64,000 bases of DNA from Siderastrea siderea. Taxonomy: Eukaryota; Cnidaria; Anthozoa; Scleractinia; Rhizangiidae. The stretch covers positions 52,791,533 to 52,855,532 of the forward strand of contig OZ034967.1 in assembly GCA_964030785.1 (NCBI GenBank). The letters run 5' to 3'. Numbering within the stretch: the first letter of the stretch is position 1; the number at the start of each line of letters is the position of its first letter. The translations under genes and the position numbers were made by a program. Under the pieces are notes generated by a model. The model did no database searches. It was not told the origin of the DNA and worked only from the letters and a program-made list of their open reading frames with translations. Shown in pieces: positions 1-11,463 of this stretch.

Positions 1-545
1 ACCATCCCCCTCAACAAAAAAAGAAAGCTGAAGGTAAGAAGCCAAGGAAATGTTACACGTTCCATTAACTTAAATGTTGCTTAATTAATGATTACTGGTA
101 TTAGCCCGCACATCAGCCCAACTTGTTTTATCAACTTAGAATTTTATCACTCAGCTTTCAAAACCAACAAAATTTGAGTCTTTAATGCAAACATCGCACA
201 CATAAAATAGCTTTCTGGGCCCGAAAAGTTATCAAGAAATGGGCCCCAGGCCCCTAAAAGTTGGTCTAAAGGGCCACAATGGCCCCTAAATGGAATTCCC
301 TGACTGGAACACTGTTCTACATATTACATTCTTCATAGCCTACATACATGTAATTGTATCTGTTTAAAACTAATTGCAGCCTACGTGGCAGGCACTATAA
401 GGGGCGGGAGTGGGAGAATTAGCTAGCATGAGACACAAGCGCACAAGGGAAAAGGAAAGGCACTCTCCTTCCTCCTTCTTAAAGTCACGCTCCACATACA
501 AATAATTACCCCATTTCGCTCCCCTTTCAGTTATTCAAAACCTAC
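1..545. other. Non-coding stretch, probably intron of the mannose-6-phosphate receptor gene
   Basis: No exon with CIMR-repeat residues is visible on the minus strand here, although the preceding exon ends in an open donor at 545. Positions about 215-300 hold a run rich in GGGCCC and GGCCCCTAAA that looks like a degenerate repeat. Nothing else recognised. Confidence 0.5.
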
Positions 546-3500
546 CAATTCCCTGGGGCACCTGAATGTTATGGTGGTAACTGGATTTACATCTTTCGGG
601 CAGCCATGGACAGTCTTTGTTGTGTTATAAACAAGGATTATGTCATTATCTGGAGAGAAATAGAGGTTGCCAGCAAAGACGATACTCCCAACATCCTCTT
701 TTGTCTGAAGGTTTTTGTCTATCCTACACATTGAACTGTTTGTTGGACAACCATGGGTGTGGCCAGAAGCTTCGGCAGTTATTCCTCTACAAACGTTGAT
801 GTGAAAATCAAAGTTGTCTATTGAAGTGGCCACCTCATGCCCACCTGCAATAAAACAACCAAATATTGATCCATTTAAAGCTTAACATAATACTCATCCC
901 TCATAACACATGTAGCAGTAATTGACAAGGTATTTTTCCTTGTGATTTGTTCTCCACTGTACTTATTACTTTGTGGTACGTACAAGTTTTGTGTATATTT
1001 TACTTTTGTTACTCTGTCTTTGTCACCTCCCCTTTTGTTAATACAGAGTAGATTTCTAGGAGTCACTTTCTAAAAACAACAATAACATGACGGTAAGCAG
1101 TACAAAGAGGCCAGGTATTATTTACCATCTTGCTGTCTATTGTTTTTTTATTTTGTTTTTTTTTTCAGAAGAAGCCTACCAAAAGGAGCTAGCAATTTGT
1201 CTTTAACAAATAAATGAACAACGTGACCTTGATAGTGAAAGTAATAGGCACACAGGGGATGGCATGTCACTTAAATGACATTGTTTTTCTTCCCTAACAG
1301 TATGGATTTTTGTTCAGCCATGCGAATAGTTAAGAAGACGTTCCGGAGTGTTCAGGAGTGTTTGGAAGAGTTAGACAGTGAACCAAGGAACCAAAGAACA
1401 AAAAAAGCAAAGAAAGTGAAATCTGCATCCTGACTATCGAGCTATTTTGTGTTGAACAAGATGACTCAAAAATAGACCAAAAGAACAAAAAAAAGAACCA
1501 AGGAACAAAAAAAGCAAAGAAAGTGACATCTGCATCCTGACTGTGGAGCTATTTTGTGTTGAACAAGATGACTCAAAAATAGACTATTTAGCAAACAGTT
1601 TCTCATTAATTTTCCATAGCCTCTAAATGATTGTTTTTCCTAGAGACAGTTGCTTTATCATTTACCTGTCGGTTTTATTAGAGGTGTGAGATCTCTGAAT
1701 TTGTTGTCATGAGGTCCATATAACGAACAGGGAATCTCAGGTACTGAAGGAGGTTTCTTGCAAGCTTCATTAGTTACAAACTCAAACACTGCCACACACT
1801 TTTTTTCACCCACTGACTCATCAACAAATTGAGGTGATCCCTAAATGAAACACAACTGATCAGATAAAGTTTGACAATAAACAAAGCATACATATAGTTT
1901 CTGTACCAAGAAGTGACTAATTGTAGAAGCTCTGTACTGCTGCCACAGGCTACCTTCCTAGCAGTTTGTTAGGCTGGTGGCTGGTAAGTGAGCCACAGGA
2001 CATCCACATGCCCTGAGCATAACCCTGTTTCTGTAGCAATAAGCAACTAAACTGAGAGCATCGCTGCTCCCCCAGATGGGATGGTAGTCTGTCACAGGGT
2101 TACACAGAGCAGTATGTTGCCAGAAACCATTTATGCAACACGATGGCAGGGACTAGGCAACACACAACAACCCTTCAGATATGAAGTCCAACAAACTACA
2201 CTGTACCACTACACCAATGCACCCCAAACAATAACATGCACCAGTTACTTTGGGCAGAAGTCTCCTAAAAGGATGGTATTAAAACATAGGGGACTGGGGC
2301 CCTAAATAATGGTTGCATGACTGTTTGCTGGGGACTTCATCTTTTGAAGATGTATATCGGGAAGGGACTTGTTGCAGCGACAATCCAATTTGCTCCACGA
2401 TTGGTTAATTTTTCTAATTAGGCTGGGGCGTCTAATCGACCTCACTATAACATAATCAAACTCCAAAAATTTTCTGAGGGTTTGATTCCAGTTGATGTCC
2501 AAACCAAATTGAATACATTTAATCAACTGTCTTCACATTACTCAAGATACACCAGGTACAGCACTTCTTCAAAATCACGACCAGTGGAACCTCAATTTAA
2601 CGAACCTTTATGTAACGAAGTCCTTGGTATAACGAACAATATTTTTTAGCCCAGTAATAGAAAAATGTATGGAAAAGAATCTCGATATAATGAACCCTTG
2701 ATATGATGAATCAATTTCCCCAGTCCCTTGGCACTTTGTTAAATTGAGATTCCACTGTATAAAGATCTCAGAATGTGTGGTTCCAGAAAATATCCATACC
2801 CCACCCACGGAAGGGATTTTTCATATGACCCCCTCTCCCCTCTGGATTTTCCAAAAACGGCCCACAAACTATACCCCTCCCCCCCTCCGGAAATTCCAAT
2901 TTTATCCTACACCCCCTGGAAATATTTCTCTTTCTTGTTTAAAGCAAAAAATTAGCTAAACTATAGTTTAACGGTAAGAATCCAAATTTCGATGGTTACT
3001 TCCGTTTTCTGGTAAATTGGCGTATATGAGCAGAAGTTACGTCACATGTCAAATGTTATTGTGCATGCATATCGTCATAAATTTTATTTACGACCAATTC
3101 TGCTTCATTATCTTGACGAAACAGCAACACTTCAATTTATAATTCGAGTATTCTTGAGAAATAAATGTTGAGTAAGAATTGCTATGTTACGCTGCCAAGG
3201 TAAAAAATGAGTACTGTAATCAAAACAACATTTTGTGTCAGATTTCAGTGTACCAAATTTGCATGTTCTATTTATGGATATTTTCAGATAGAATTACTCT
3301 CGTTTGGCATCATTAACTTTCATTTGGCAACTGGAAAATGTTATCATTCTTGGCCTTCAGTGAAGATTTTGATGTTTGTACAGGGCTAAAAATTAACTTC
3401 AGTGCTTGGTCGCCACTCGGGCCAGTATCCCTGAATTCTTAGTCGCCCAGGCCAAAATAAAGTAGTCCTCGAATTTCCTCTACTAACACAAAAAAAATTT

Positions 3501-6500
3501 AAATCATTTTTGCTCGAATAAACGCCTCATGGCCGTTTGAGCCCGTGCTTTTTAGTAAGGTGTTCGACTGAAACGCCAAAAGAGATTTGCTTGATCTTAA
3601 CTTTGTCTTGAATGCTCACATTTGCCAATGTACTGTCGAGAAATTGGTAAAATTGTTATAACAATAAAAACTCTGTTCAGTCCGTGTTGGGGATTATTCG
3701 TCTCGTTCTTGTTTGCTATTTTCTTCACTTACAGGTTCTGACTTGGTCCTTAAATTTCTAAAGAAAAACTGGACCATTATTTTCCAAATACGGACAAAAC
3801 GATCTTGTCAACATCTATAAACTTCAGTATCATGGTTCTCAGTTTCTTTCGATTGCTTTTGAATTCAAGTGAAAAGTAAGTCTATTATATCGAGCAGTAT
3901 CGAGTAATTTTGCCGATATTCATGTTTGAAGACGTACCGTATTGAACTCTGGGTATGTCTGGATTCGCGTGTCAGTAAAATCAAAATGGCGTCTACGTAT
4001 CGGAGCGATCTAAAAACTCGATCCCGAACGACTTTGAATTTTCTGCTTTAAAACTAAACCTTTACTACAATTGATGAACTTAGAGATGAGGAAAGAAAAG
4101 AAAGGTACTTCAATGAAAGAACATTTTATTTTATTGTTATTGCTACTCTTTTTGTACTTCTCAAATCGTAGTCGCCCTTTGGGCGATCAAACCTCAACTT
4201 TTAGTCGCCCTGGACACTTTTTAATCGCCACGGGCGACCGTGCGACCGCCAAGTTTTAACCCTGTTTGTAATGTTTTCAATGATTTATCTAATGTAAAGT
4301 TTAGCCGAAAACGACGTTGCAAGCAGCATGAATGCATTTGAAAACATCTCAGCACAAACGCGGGAAGGTTCTGTAAACAATCTTATCTCCCATCAAACAC
4401 TTCCCTTTTAATACTTGGGATGCCTTTTACTTTATTTTATACTTGCTTTATGCAATTGTAATGACGACTATATGATTTTCCACTGCTACCGAAGAAATTT
4501 TGCCCGTTTCTTTCATGCCGAAATAAGTCAAAACCCGTAAAACGGGCATGTTTTTATTTTTGATTTATATAACGCACCTGAGTCGTAAATTTCTTACAGA
4601 TAATATTTGTCCGCCAAACTATAATTATTACAGTGTTTTTACGTAGTTTTCGATCAAGAATTACTCTTAGCGGGATCAAGAACTGTTTTGTGTCGATTCC
4701 GAATTATTACTGTGCTCAAAGTTGACGCAATAATTCAGTTCAAACGATAGTTTTCACGCCGGCGAACAACAACGAAGAAATGCGATGTAAATGTCTGCGC
4801 TGCTACTAGCAGAGACGGATACAGTTCGAAATCAAATGACAGACATATCTGCTTAAATATGTGTGACAGAGATTCTTGGTGTAATTTACGGGATTTACTC
4901 GTCTTCCACAGCATGAGCTGTTCGCTAATCAGCTGCCATTTGGTAAAATGACCGGACTCTCGCAGCACCAGAAATCGAGCCTGACCACCTTGAAAATATT
5001 ACTTTTGTGCAGTTAACAAGATCAATGTTTGCGTCCGCGGATTGGTAAGCAAAATGCAAACAAAGAAAATTTAACATATAGGAATAATGAAACCGGTCTG
5101 GAAAAAATATTATTGATACAACACCCCTCCCCCCCTCAGGATTTTCCTGGGCCTTTGGCCCCCCCACCCCCCCTGGAAATTCCAATCCCTTCTGTGGGGA
5201 GGGTATGGATATTTTCTGGTACCACACAATTACCAGAATGATGGGTTCGGTTATCAAACACAATCCAAACTCCAAACATTTTGTGAGAGTTGAATTGCAT
5301 TTGATTTTCAAACCTAAATATCAAACACAACCAAACCATCTACAGTGTATCTGATCAAAATAATATGACTTGTGTAAAGATGTAGGATGTAATTTTATGA
5401 GAATCATGTTCAACAGGTACTAGAAAATAATTTTCACTTGATGTTATTTCCATTGTGTGATTCATAGTCAAAGTAAAAGCTTAACATAAAAGCTAGTTGC
5501 ACTCATTTCAATGAAAACTGTGGCAGCAAGTGAGAATATCACAAAGGATCAACATGCACAACAAAGCAAATTTTTGGCCTGTCGAATTCCTATTTACACG
5601 TCAGACATACATTTCATTAACACTCAACTGAATGCAGGCCATTTTTGCACTTGCTTTACAATCAAACCTAACTGAATGTTCAACTGCCTTCAAACATTAA
5701 AAATTTTCTGGAGAGCATTCAACTGTGTTCGATTACTAGACTCGATCGAGCCCAATCATGCGACCAGTTAGGTCCAATGGGGTTTGATTGAGTTTACTTC
5801 ATCGAACATTTGAATTGGCTTGATTAGATACCCCAGCCGATTGCTCACAGGTACTTGTCCAACAAACAGTGAAAATAAGGGGACGATCACATTGTGTGGT
5901 TCCAGAAAATATGCATACCCCCACCACAGAGGGTCATTGGAAATTCCAAGGGGGAGGGGGTCTTAAAGGCCAAAATTTGTTAAGGAATGTATGAGCCTAA
6001 ACTGGAATTTCCAGAGGGGTGAGGAGGTTCAAACCGAAAAAACTCCATGGAGTGTGTATGGATATTTTCTGGAACAGCACAGTTCAAACCTGTATGAATC
6101 GAGAGGACAAGTCCTACAGACCAACTTTTGCTCCCAACAACTAGACTGTTTAACGAATGGGGAAAGATCATATGAAGGGGCTTGTCCCAGGGTCAACTCT
6201 CATGGACATGTCCCCTGGCCACTACACTTACCAGAAACCTTCCACATCTCATGAAGATGTTGGTAGACCAAGTCTTATCGTCACTACCTCGACCTCTGCA
6301 TGATCCACCGGTATACTCTATACTGAAGCCCGCAGCCCCGATTGAGGTCTTAAATACCCTCTTGCTTAAAGATCCAAGATTCTCTCGAGAATTTGAAGTG
6401 TCGTCGAGTGACGTAGAGCATACGGAAGAGTCTTCCTTGCAGTTACCGTGGGCGACACTAGCGCAGACATTAATGTAATAAACTTTCTCAGGTTTCTTGT

Positions 6501-6520
6501 CTACGATAACCTTCCATTGC
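546..6520 (-). CDS. Mannose-6-phosphate receptor (IGF2R/CIMR-type) repeat protein, partial, three exons
   Basis: Exons in transcript order are 6232-6520, 1666-1840 and 546-844. Each has AG acceptor and GT donor signals and the phases join (the 6232 end is phase 0, the 1666 end leaves one base, the 844 start supplies two). Together they encode about 254 residues covering two consecutive CIMR repeats. Repeat 1 shows YYINVC, SSVC, GFSIEYTGGSC and W..NIFMRC, then the closing PQFVDES..C..FEFVTNEAC in exon 2. Repeat 2 shows DLTPLI, FDFHINVC, SSMCR, IILVY and TITFRC. In this family such repeats bind mannose-6-phosphate glycans on lysosomal enzymes in the Golgi and endosome. No signal peptide, transmembrane segment or cytoplasmic tail is inside the window, so both ends are missing; the protein continues past position 1, and the upstream exon was not found. 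The 4.4-kb intron 1841-6231 is full of mobile DNA. Family assignment is firm; orthology to IGF2R is inferred. Confidence 0.8.
1380..1585. repeat. Tandem duplication inside receptor intron
   Basis: A block starting AAGGAACCAAAGAACAAAAA and ending GATGACTCAAAAATAGAC occurs twice in direct orientation about 110 bp apart with few differences. The rest of the intron (845-1665) shows no exon. Confidence 0.7.
2582..2757. mobile_element. MITE, pogo/Tigger-like termini
   Basis: The ends are inverted copies: CAGTGGAACCTCAATTTAAC on the left and TTAAATTGAGATTCCACTG on the right, followed by TA. The interior alternates 'aacgaa' and 'atgaa' blocks and has no coding capacity. The terminal sequence resembles Tigger/pogo-type non-autonomous elements; the left TA is not preserved. 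Confidence 0.6.
2770..5232. mobile_element. Composite foldback region bounded by GTGTGGTTCCAGAAAATATC-type ends
   Basis: GTGTGGTTCCAGAAAATATC begins at about 2774 and its inverted form, with TATGGATATTTTCTGGTACC then ACAC, closes at about 5228. Pyrimidine-rich CCCCTCC tracts lie just inside both ends. The 2.4-kb interior has no convincing protein and contains the separate element 3381-4264. Either this is one long element or two members of the same MITE family facing each other; a short complete member lies at about 5893-6085. Confidence 0.5.
3381..4264. mobile_element. 884-bp non-autonomous DNA transposon with 6-bp target duplication
   Basis: Ends are CAGGGCTAAAA on the left and TTTTAACCCTG on the right, flanked on both sides by an exact TTTGTA (3375-3380 and 4265-4270). 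Subterminal GGTCGC/GCGACC motifs recur near both ends. No transposase-like reading frame. Two other elements in this window share AGGG-type ends and 6-bp duplications. Confidence 0.75.
5893..6085. mobile_element. Short foldback MITE (GTGTGGTTCCAGAAAATATG family)
   Basis: GTGTGGTTCCAGAAAATATG near the left edge pairs with TATGGATATTTTCTGGAACA near the right edge. The halves also pair internally (GGAAATTCCA against TGGAATTTCC). It ends about 150 bp from the receptor exon at 6232-6520. Confidence 0.65.
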
Positions 6521-6984
6521 CTGAAGGAATAAATGAAATAAAAACCAGATCTCAGCGTGAGCCCTAACAGCGAATTCCAGAACATTACTCACTGGAATCA
6601 AAACTTTCTCTGTCTAAGGACTCTATGAGGAAGTTTCGAACCAGCTCTTTTGTTTTGGTATTTTAATACACGAATTTCTGAGGAAGGTATCAGTAACATT
6701 TTCTTACCAATTTGTGATTGAGTATTTGGTTTTTCCCACTGTTATTGTGCATTTCGATGGAAGGTTTGCGTATGTGCACGATACAAATAAAAACAGCAAC
6801 CAACGTAAGACTTGAGAGCCTTTCAGTTTGGCCGCCATTTTGGATTTTGAAACACACCTGCGTGGACGCTTCAGGTTACGTCACCCATGAGGTCCCTGTG
6901 AGTTCACGTGACAATCATGAGACAATCCAGTGTTGACTAACTAATATTTTATTTTAAAAAATGACTTTGTACGAGCCATGACTG
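6521..6984. other. Non-coding stretch upstream of receptor exon
   Basis: This should be intron of the minus-strand receptor gene. A possible GTGAGT donor on the minus strand near 6588 has a stop in the required phase, so I do not call an exon. Nothing else recognised. Confidence 0.4.
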
Positions 6985-8565
6985 CTAACAACGTTCGCGA
7001 AGAGAGAGAGTATGCCGAATTCCTTGCATACCCCATATCTGTCATATTGTCTGCCTCTTTTAAGGAACAGCGACTACCGAGTATCTGGAAGTTGGCGGAT
7101 GTCACTCCTCTCCCAAAACAGAAGCCAGTAAAGGAGATCAAGAAGGACCTGCGGCCCATATCGCTTACCCCCTGCATTTCTAAGCTTGCAGAGGACTTTG
7201 TTGTCACTGAGTACGTGAAGCCAGCAGTATTGTGTATGCTAGACCCCAGTCAATTTGGGGCGATACCAAAGTCATCAACAACCCTCGCCCTCCTTGAAAT
7301 GTTTCACGAGTGGACACAAGGGACTGATGGGAACGGATCAACTATAAGAACTCTGTTGTTTGATTATACGAAAGCGTTTGATTTAATAGACCATAGCATT
7401 TTAGTGAGAAAACTATTCCACCAAGCATTACTAATTGGATCATTGATTTCCTTTTGTGCCGCTCGCAGAGAATCAAACTCACCGAAGGCTGTGTATCAGA
7501 GTGGAGCACAGTTCCTTCCGGCGTGCCTCAAGGGACCAAACTAGGTCCATGGTTGTTTTTAATCATGATTAACGATCTAGCAATCAGTAACGCTTCACTT
7601 TGGAAATATGTAGACGACACAACGGCATCTGAGGTAGTTAGGAAAGGACAAGTGAGTAATGCTCAAAATATAGCTGACGAGGTAGCTGAATGGTCCAACA
7701 GGAATAGAGTCAAGTTAAATATTGACAAATGTAAAGAGCTACGTATTTCGTTCGCCGCAGTCAGTCGCGAGTTCCCTCCTGTAGTTATCGGAGGAGAGTG
7801 TATAAAGGCTGTTAGCGACGCTAAACTCTTAGGGGTAACCATTTCAAGCGACCTATCTTGGAACGCGCATATCACAGAAGTGATAAAGAAGGCAGCCAAA
7901 AGGCTCTATTTTCTTATCCAGCTTAAAAGAGCCCGAGTTTCTCAGAAAGATCTCTGTCTTTTCTACGTCACATGTGTGCGTTCCGTTATTGATTATGCCG
8001 CACCTGTCTTCCATTATTCTCTGCCGGCTTACTTAACGCACGAATTAGAGCGCGTTCAGAGGAGGGCGATGCGAATCATCTGCCCCGGCATTGAGTATCA
8101 GCATGCTCTAGCGCTAGTGAACCTTCCAACTGTAGCGAAGCATCACAACGATATTTGCAAGCACACCTTTGAGAATATCTGTAACGACAGCGGCCACAAA
8201 CTTAAGAAACTTTTGCCACCCTTATAGATGATTGTATTCTATGATTGTAAGTACAATTTAAGGCACGCGCGCACCTTTAACTTGCCGCGGTGTAAGACAA
8301 ACAGATTTAAAAACAGTTTTATTATGGCGTCATGCTCTCTGGTGAATGCAAAAAGTGAATAACTAGGTTTTTAATGCTATCATTATTAGCGATATAGTTT
8401 CAGATATTATAAAAATAATTATTAGTATTATTAAATTTTATGACTATTATTATTATTTTTAGATTTTAGACATTATAAATTTTAAATTTTAGAATAGAAT
8501 GTAGAATACGCAATTCAGCTCTATGAGCTGCAAAGTATTTAATTTTAATAAAGTACCTACCTACC
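6985..8565 (+). mobile_element. 5'-truncated CR1/L2-like LINE with frameshifted reverse transcriptase
   Basis: Two overlapping plus-strand frames (about 6985-7450 and 7454-8227) read as one reverse transcriptase broken by a frameshift near 7450. Visible motifs in order are LADVTPLPK, LRPISLT, LFDYTKAFDLIDH, VPSGVPQGTKLGPWLFL, the catalytic YVDD in KYVDDTT, then LLGVTISSDLSWNAHI and a C-terminal SVIDYAAPVFHYSLP segment. The endonuclease and first ORF are absent, as in 5'-truncated insertions. The element ends in an AT-rich 3' tail and a short CCTA repeat near 8550-8565 after AATAAA. This is a dead copy; the clade assignment is inferred from motif style. Confidence 0.85.
7454..8227 (+). pseudogene. 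Reverse transcriptase C-terminal half (LINE remnant)
   Basis: The open segment of 257 codons encodes RT domain blocks from the GVPQGTKLGP motif through YVDD and the thumb, ending at a TAG stop at 8225-8227. Upstream RT blocks (palm block with LFDYTKAFD) are in the other frame before 7450. It cannot be expressed intact without repair of the frameshift. Confidence 0.8.
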
Positions 8566-8733
8566 TACTAAATCGCTCACAAAACTTTTTTTAAATATGT
8601 ACATAAATTACGTGACTAACTAATTCGCTCTGACGAAGGGCTAACGCTCGAAACGTCAGCTTTCAATCTCTTTACGGTGGCCAATCTACCTTATCAACTC
8701 AGTTGATAAATCCAAAATTTTGTGTTTCACGTC

Positions 8734-8776
<43 letters not shown>

Positions 8777-8800
8777 AATTTGCCTTTCGACAATTATTTG
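8566..8800 (+). mobile_element. Retroelement 3' fragment with hammerhead-like motif
   Basis: Directly after the LINE tail comes CTGACGAAGGGCTAACGCTC followed by GAAACGTCAG (8630-8659), then a sequence with TTATCAACTCAGTTGATAA and a palindromic TTTCTTTAGAAACTAA. The CTGANGA..stem..GAAAC arrangement is the hammerhead ribozyme core, and such motifs are known in terminal repeats of Penelope-like elements. Element identity is inferred. Confidence 0.4.
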
Positions 8801-9138
8801 CCTGTCAAAAAAAATAGAATCCGCCTCCTTTTCGTGCGATTGACTGTCCAATCAGAATCCGAGGATAACTTCTAAGATCCAGCTCAAGGCCATAATCGAA
8901 CTTGAGATATCGGATTGGATAGTCATAAATAAGAACGCCTGATCGCAAGGTAATGAAAGTAGGCCGGTCAATTGATCAGAAATGGGCATGCTTGTGTGCG
9001 TCGCGCTATGAACTATACAACTCATATGCCAAAGACAACTGCCCCGCACACAATTCGCTGCGGTGTGCAATAAACATAGGCCTGCAATAATTCCGAAACT
9101 AAAAAGCCGGAAAATTTGTCTGTAGTCCAAACAAAACT

Positions 9139-9435
9139 AAAGGCCCCCGGGAACGAGGAAACATTGTTGCGGAAACATTGTTGAGGAAACATGTTCCCTG
9201 AGTGCGCGCTTTTCAGAAACATGTTGTTTCCGCAACAAATGTTTACCTGTTTGACTGAATTTTGTGCTCGCGTAGGCTGTATTTCCTAAATTGAGCATGC
9301 CCAAGCGTCTGTTTTCAGTGAAATGTTTCTTGGTTTGCATGGCAAGGAAACAATGTATCCCTCTCGATTGCACGCCCAAGAAACATTCGGGGGAACAATG
9401 CTTCCGCAGCAATGTTTCCTCGCTTGCAGGGGCCT
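9139..9435. mobile_element. Foldback MITE with CGAGGAAACATTGTT-type ends
   Basis: The left end reads AGGCCCCCGGGAACGAGGAA ACATTGTTGCGGAA and the right end is its inverted, slightly diverged form (AATGTTTCCTCGCTTGCAGG then GGCCTTAA). The interior repeats GGAAACATGTT in both orientations. It lies about 150 bp upstream of the plus-strand gene at 9586 and could contribute to its 5' region. Confidence 0.6.
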
Positions 9436-9585
9436 TAACGGTTACAGATATGCGCGCGCGATGAATTTCGTCACAAAGAGTCAGCATTCTGACTTCTGCT
9501 CAGGCTTAAAACTTGCGGATGACAAAAGCACCTCCAAACGTGTTGAACAAGAACGCCTTTTTCAGATAAATAGACAGCCTTGATA

Positions 9586-10224
9586 ATGTATCATTTTCCT
9601 AAATCTTATGAAGACGAACAGAGGAAAGAAAGAAAGCGCGCACGGAGACGGCGTCGCAAAGAAATGGTGCAAAAACAAAACCGAAGAGAACAACCTCAAG
9701 TAGCCACATTTCCGGTAATTGTGGAACGCACCAAGACCAGCCCTTCTTCAAGGCACAGAAGCAGAAAGTACTATTCTCCGGAATCGTCTTCACACAGCGG
9801 CTACGAATCAGCGGCAGAATACAGCGAGAGCGAAGAGTTTTACGGCATGGGATGTCTAAATCGCGAAACTGCTTACAGTACAAGATCTAAGCTGCCGGTG
9901 CCAAAACCAGCCGGAGAATCTTCATATCAGAAGAAGCGATCCAGGAAGAAGAAGAAAGGAATCAAGATGGACGAAGATCATACTCATCATTTGTATCCAG
10001 GGTATTTAGAGAGGCCTCCATCACGAAATGGGGTGAGTTTTGCTATGGATTCGCCCTACAGAAATATGGATCCTATCCCCGCAAGAAAAAGCATGGAGGG
10101 TATGCCCAGCTTCGGTGAGATGCCGGAAATGAAATGTATCAAAAGGCCAAAAAAACTTCCTCCAATAGACAAGGAAAACAAGTCCCACACAGACGAGTAC
10201 CCTTTTGTAATGAAACATTTTTGA
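9586..10224 (+). CDS. Unrecognised basic, Ser/Arg/Lys-rich protein, single exon, 212 aa
   Basis: The ATG at 9586 opens a 212-codon frame that ends at a TGA. The N-terminus carries a strongly basic block (ERKRARRRRRKEMVQKQNRR) that could act as a nuclear localisation signal or nucleic-acid contact. A Ser/Tyr-rich acidic stretch follows, then a second Lys/Arg cluster (KKRSRKKKKG), a His run and a Pro/Met-rich tail ending in EYPFVMKHF. No transmembrane segment or known domain was seen, and the low-complexity composition suggests disorder. A TTTTTCAG at about 9558-9565 could be an acceptor for a 5' UTR intron. AATAAA lies at 10512-10517, about 290 bp after the stop. It converges on the minus-strand CH-domain gene ending at 11464. 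Codon use looks coding, but the function is unknown. Confidence 0.6.
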   Translation: MYHFPKSYEDEQRKERKRARRRRRKEMVQKQNRREQPQVATFPVIVERTKTSPSSRHRSRKYYSPESSSHSGYESAAEYSESEEFYGMGCLNRETAYSTRSKLPVPKPAGESSYQKKRSRKKKKGIKMDEDHTHHLYPGYLERPPSRNGVSFAMDSPYRNMDPIPARKSMEGMPSFGEMPEMKCIKRPKKLPPIDKENKSHTDEYPFVMKHF

Positions 10225-10511
10225 AAAATGGTCACTTGTTTGAACTCCAATTTAAAACACAGTTGTAATCCTTGTCAATTTGTTTATTATGTTTAATCAG
10301 ATAAGGTAAACGCTTGTTAAATTGATGACTTTTGTACCCTTAATTTTAAATTGCGTTCATCATGAAATTTGTACCAGTTTCTTCATCACACTTATTTAAA
10401 CATTTGAACCTTTCCTTGGCTTCTCTGTTGACTTTTATCAGTCCAGTTCTAAAAAGATGCTTATCCCAGTTATGCACCACAAGAAAAAAATTGTCCAATA
10501 CATTGATTGTA

Positions 10512-10517
10512 AATAAA
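10512..10517 (+). terminator. Poly(A) signal for the 9586-10224 gene
   Basis: Canonical AATAAA, followed by a T-rich/GT-containing stretch, about 290 bp downstream of the stop. Confidence 0.5.
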
Positions 10518-10639
10518 CGTTTATTTTGAAACTTAAATTATGCTTAATATCAGGGATGGAGATCAACTATAATAAGCTGGGATGAGTTGCACAAAACCTA
10601 ACTCCGGACGTAACTAACGCTAACGTCAGACGTTCACAT

Positions 10640-10865
10640 AGTGACTTTAACACTGTAAGCCCTGATATAAAAATACATATTCTCATTACTGACCTCCACA
10701 CATTTCTTATGAAACTAGTAAGGAGAATTTGTCTAAATATCAAGACATCCTATCGTCAGTGACCAGTTCCTTTATTCTTATCACCTGAATATTCAAACAA
10801 GTAGTAATCGTGTAAAGAGAAATTTCATTTTTATCAGGGCTTAGGGCTTAAAGGGTTAACTGGAG
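10640..10865. repeat. Foldback repeat with GGGCTTA ends
   Basis: Left ACTTTAACACTGTAAGCCCT and right ATCAGGGCTTAGGGCTTAAA form an inverted pair around an AT-rich interior. Outside them, AACGTCAGACGTTC (left) and GAACGTCAGACG-like sequence (right) also pair. It lies in the 3' flank shared by the two converging genes (10225-11463), which holds no other recognised feature. Confidence 0.5.
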
Positions 10866-11463
10866 TAAACGTCTGACGTTCGACGTTACGCCCGGGGACG
10901 TTAAATTTTATACAACTGCTTTTGTTCTTCAAATAAACATCAACGTAGCACGAGGCGATTTTTAAATAATAAACCCTTTCGGATATGCTGAAAATAACAA
11001 CTAATACTTCGCTCTCCGCAGTCTAACAACCCAAACGTCTCGTTGCCGGTGCTTTGTTACGAATAGCTTGTGTTGTTCTACTCACTGATGGCGTAGATGA
11101 TATCACAGTAAACTCGTATTCCAAAATGTTACCGTTGTCCCCGAACAACCGAAGACAGTTATTCTCTTTAAATACTTCAAAGTTAAGCATTTGTTAAGAG
11201 AGGCGATTAGTCAGAGTAACTGATACAATTTTCAGGGATATTGTTTCGAAATTTTAGTACAAAAGGACGGAGGATGGCCAACAACGACAAGAATACAACG
11301 TTTTCAACAGCTATACGCAGACATCCAATTTTTGTAAGATGCACTGAGAAAGGCACAAACAAGTGAATGTCTATACACGTAGGTTATATCCTCAATATCT
11401 CAATAGAAGTGAAAAAGATGTTCTTCAAAAAGTTACAGGGATGAGTCCGGACACCGTAGCTTC

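Noticed and set aside
8852..9130. Minus-strand frame with a hydrophobic FGIIAGLCLLHTAAN stretch resembling a signal peptide for the receptor gene
   Set aside because: No ATG precedes it, there is no donor in the right phase, and no CIMR residues follow.
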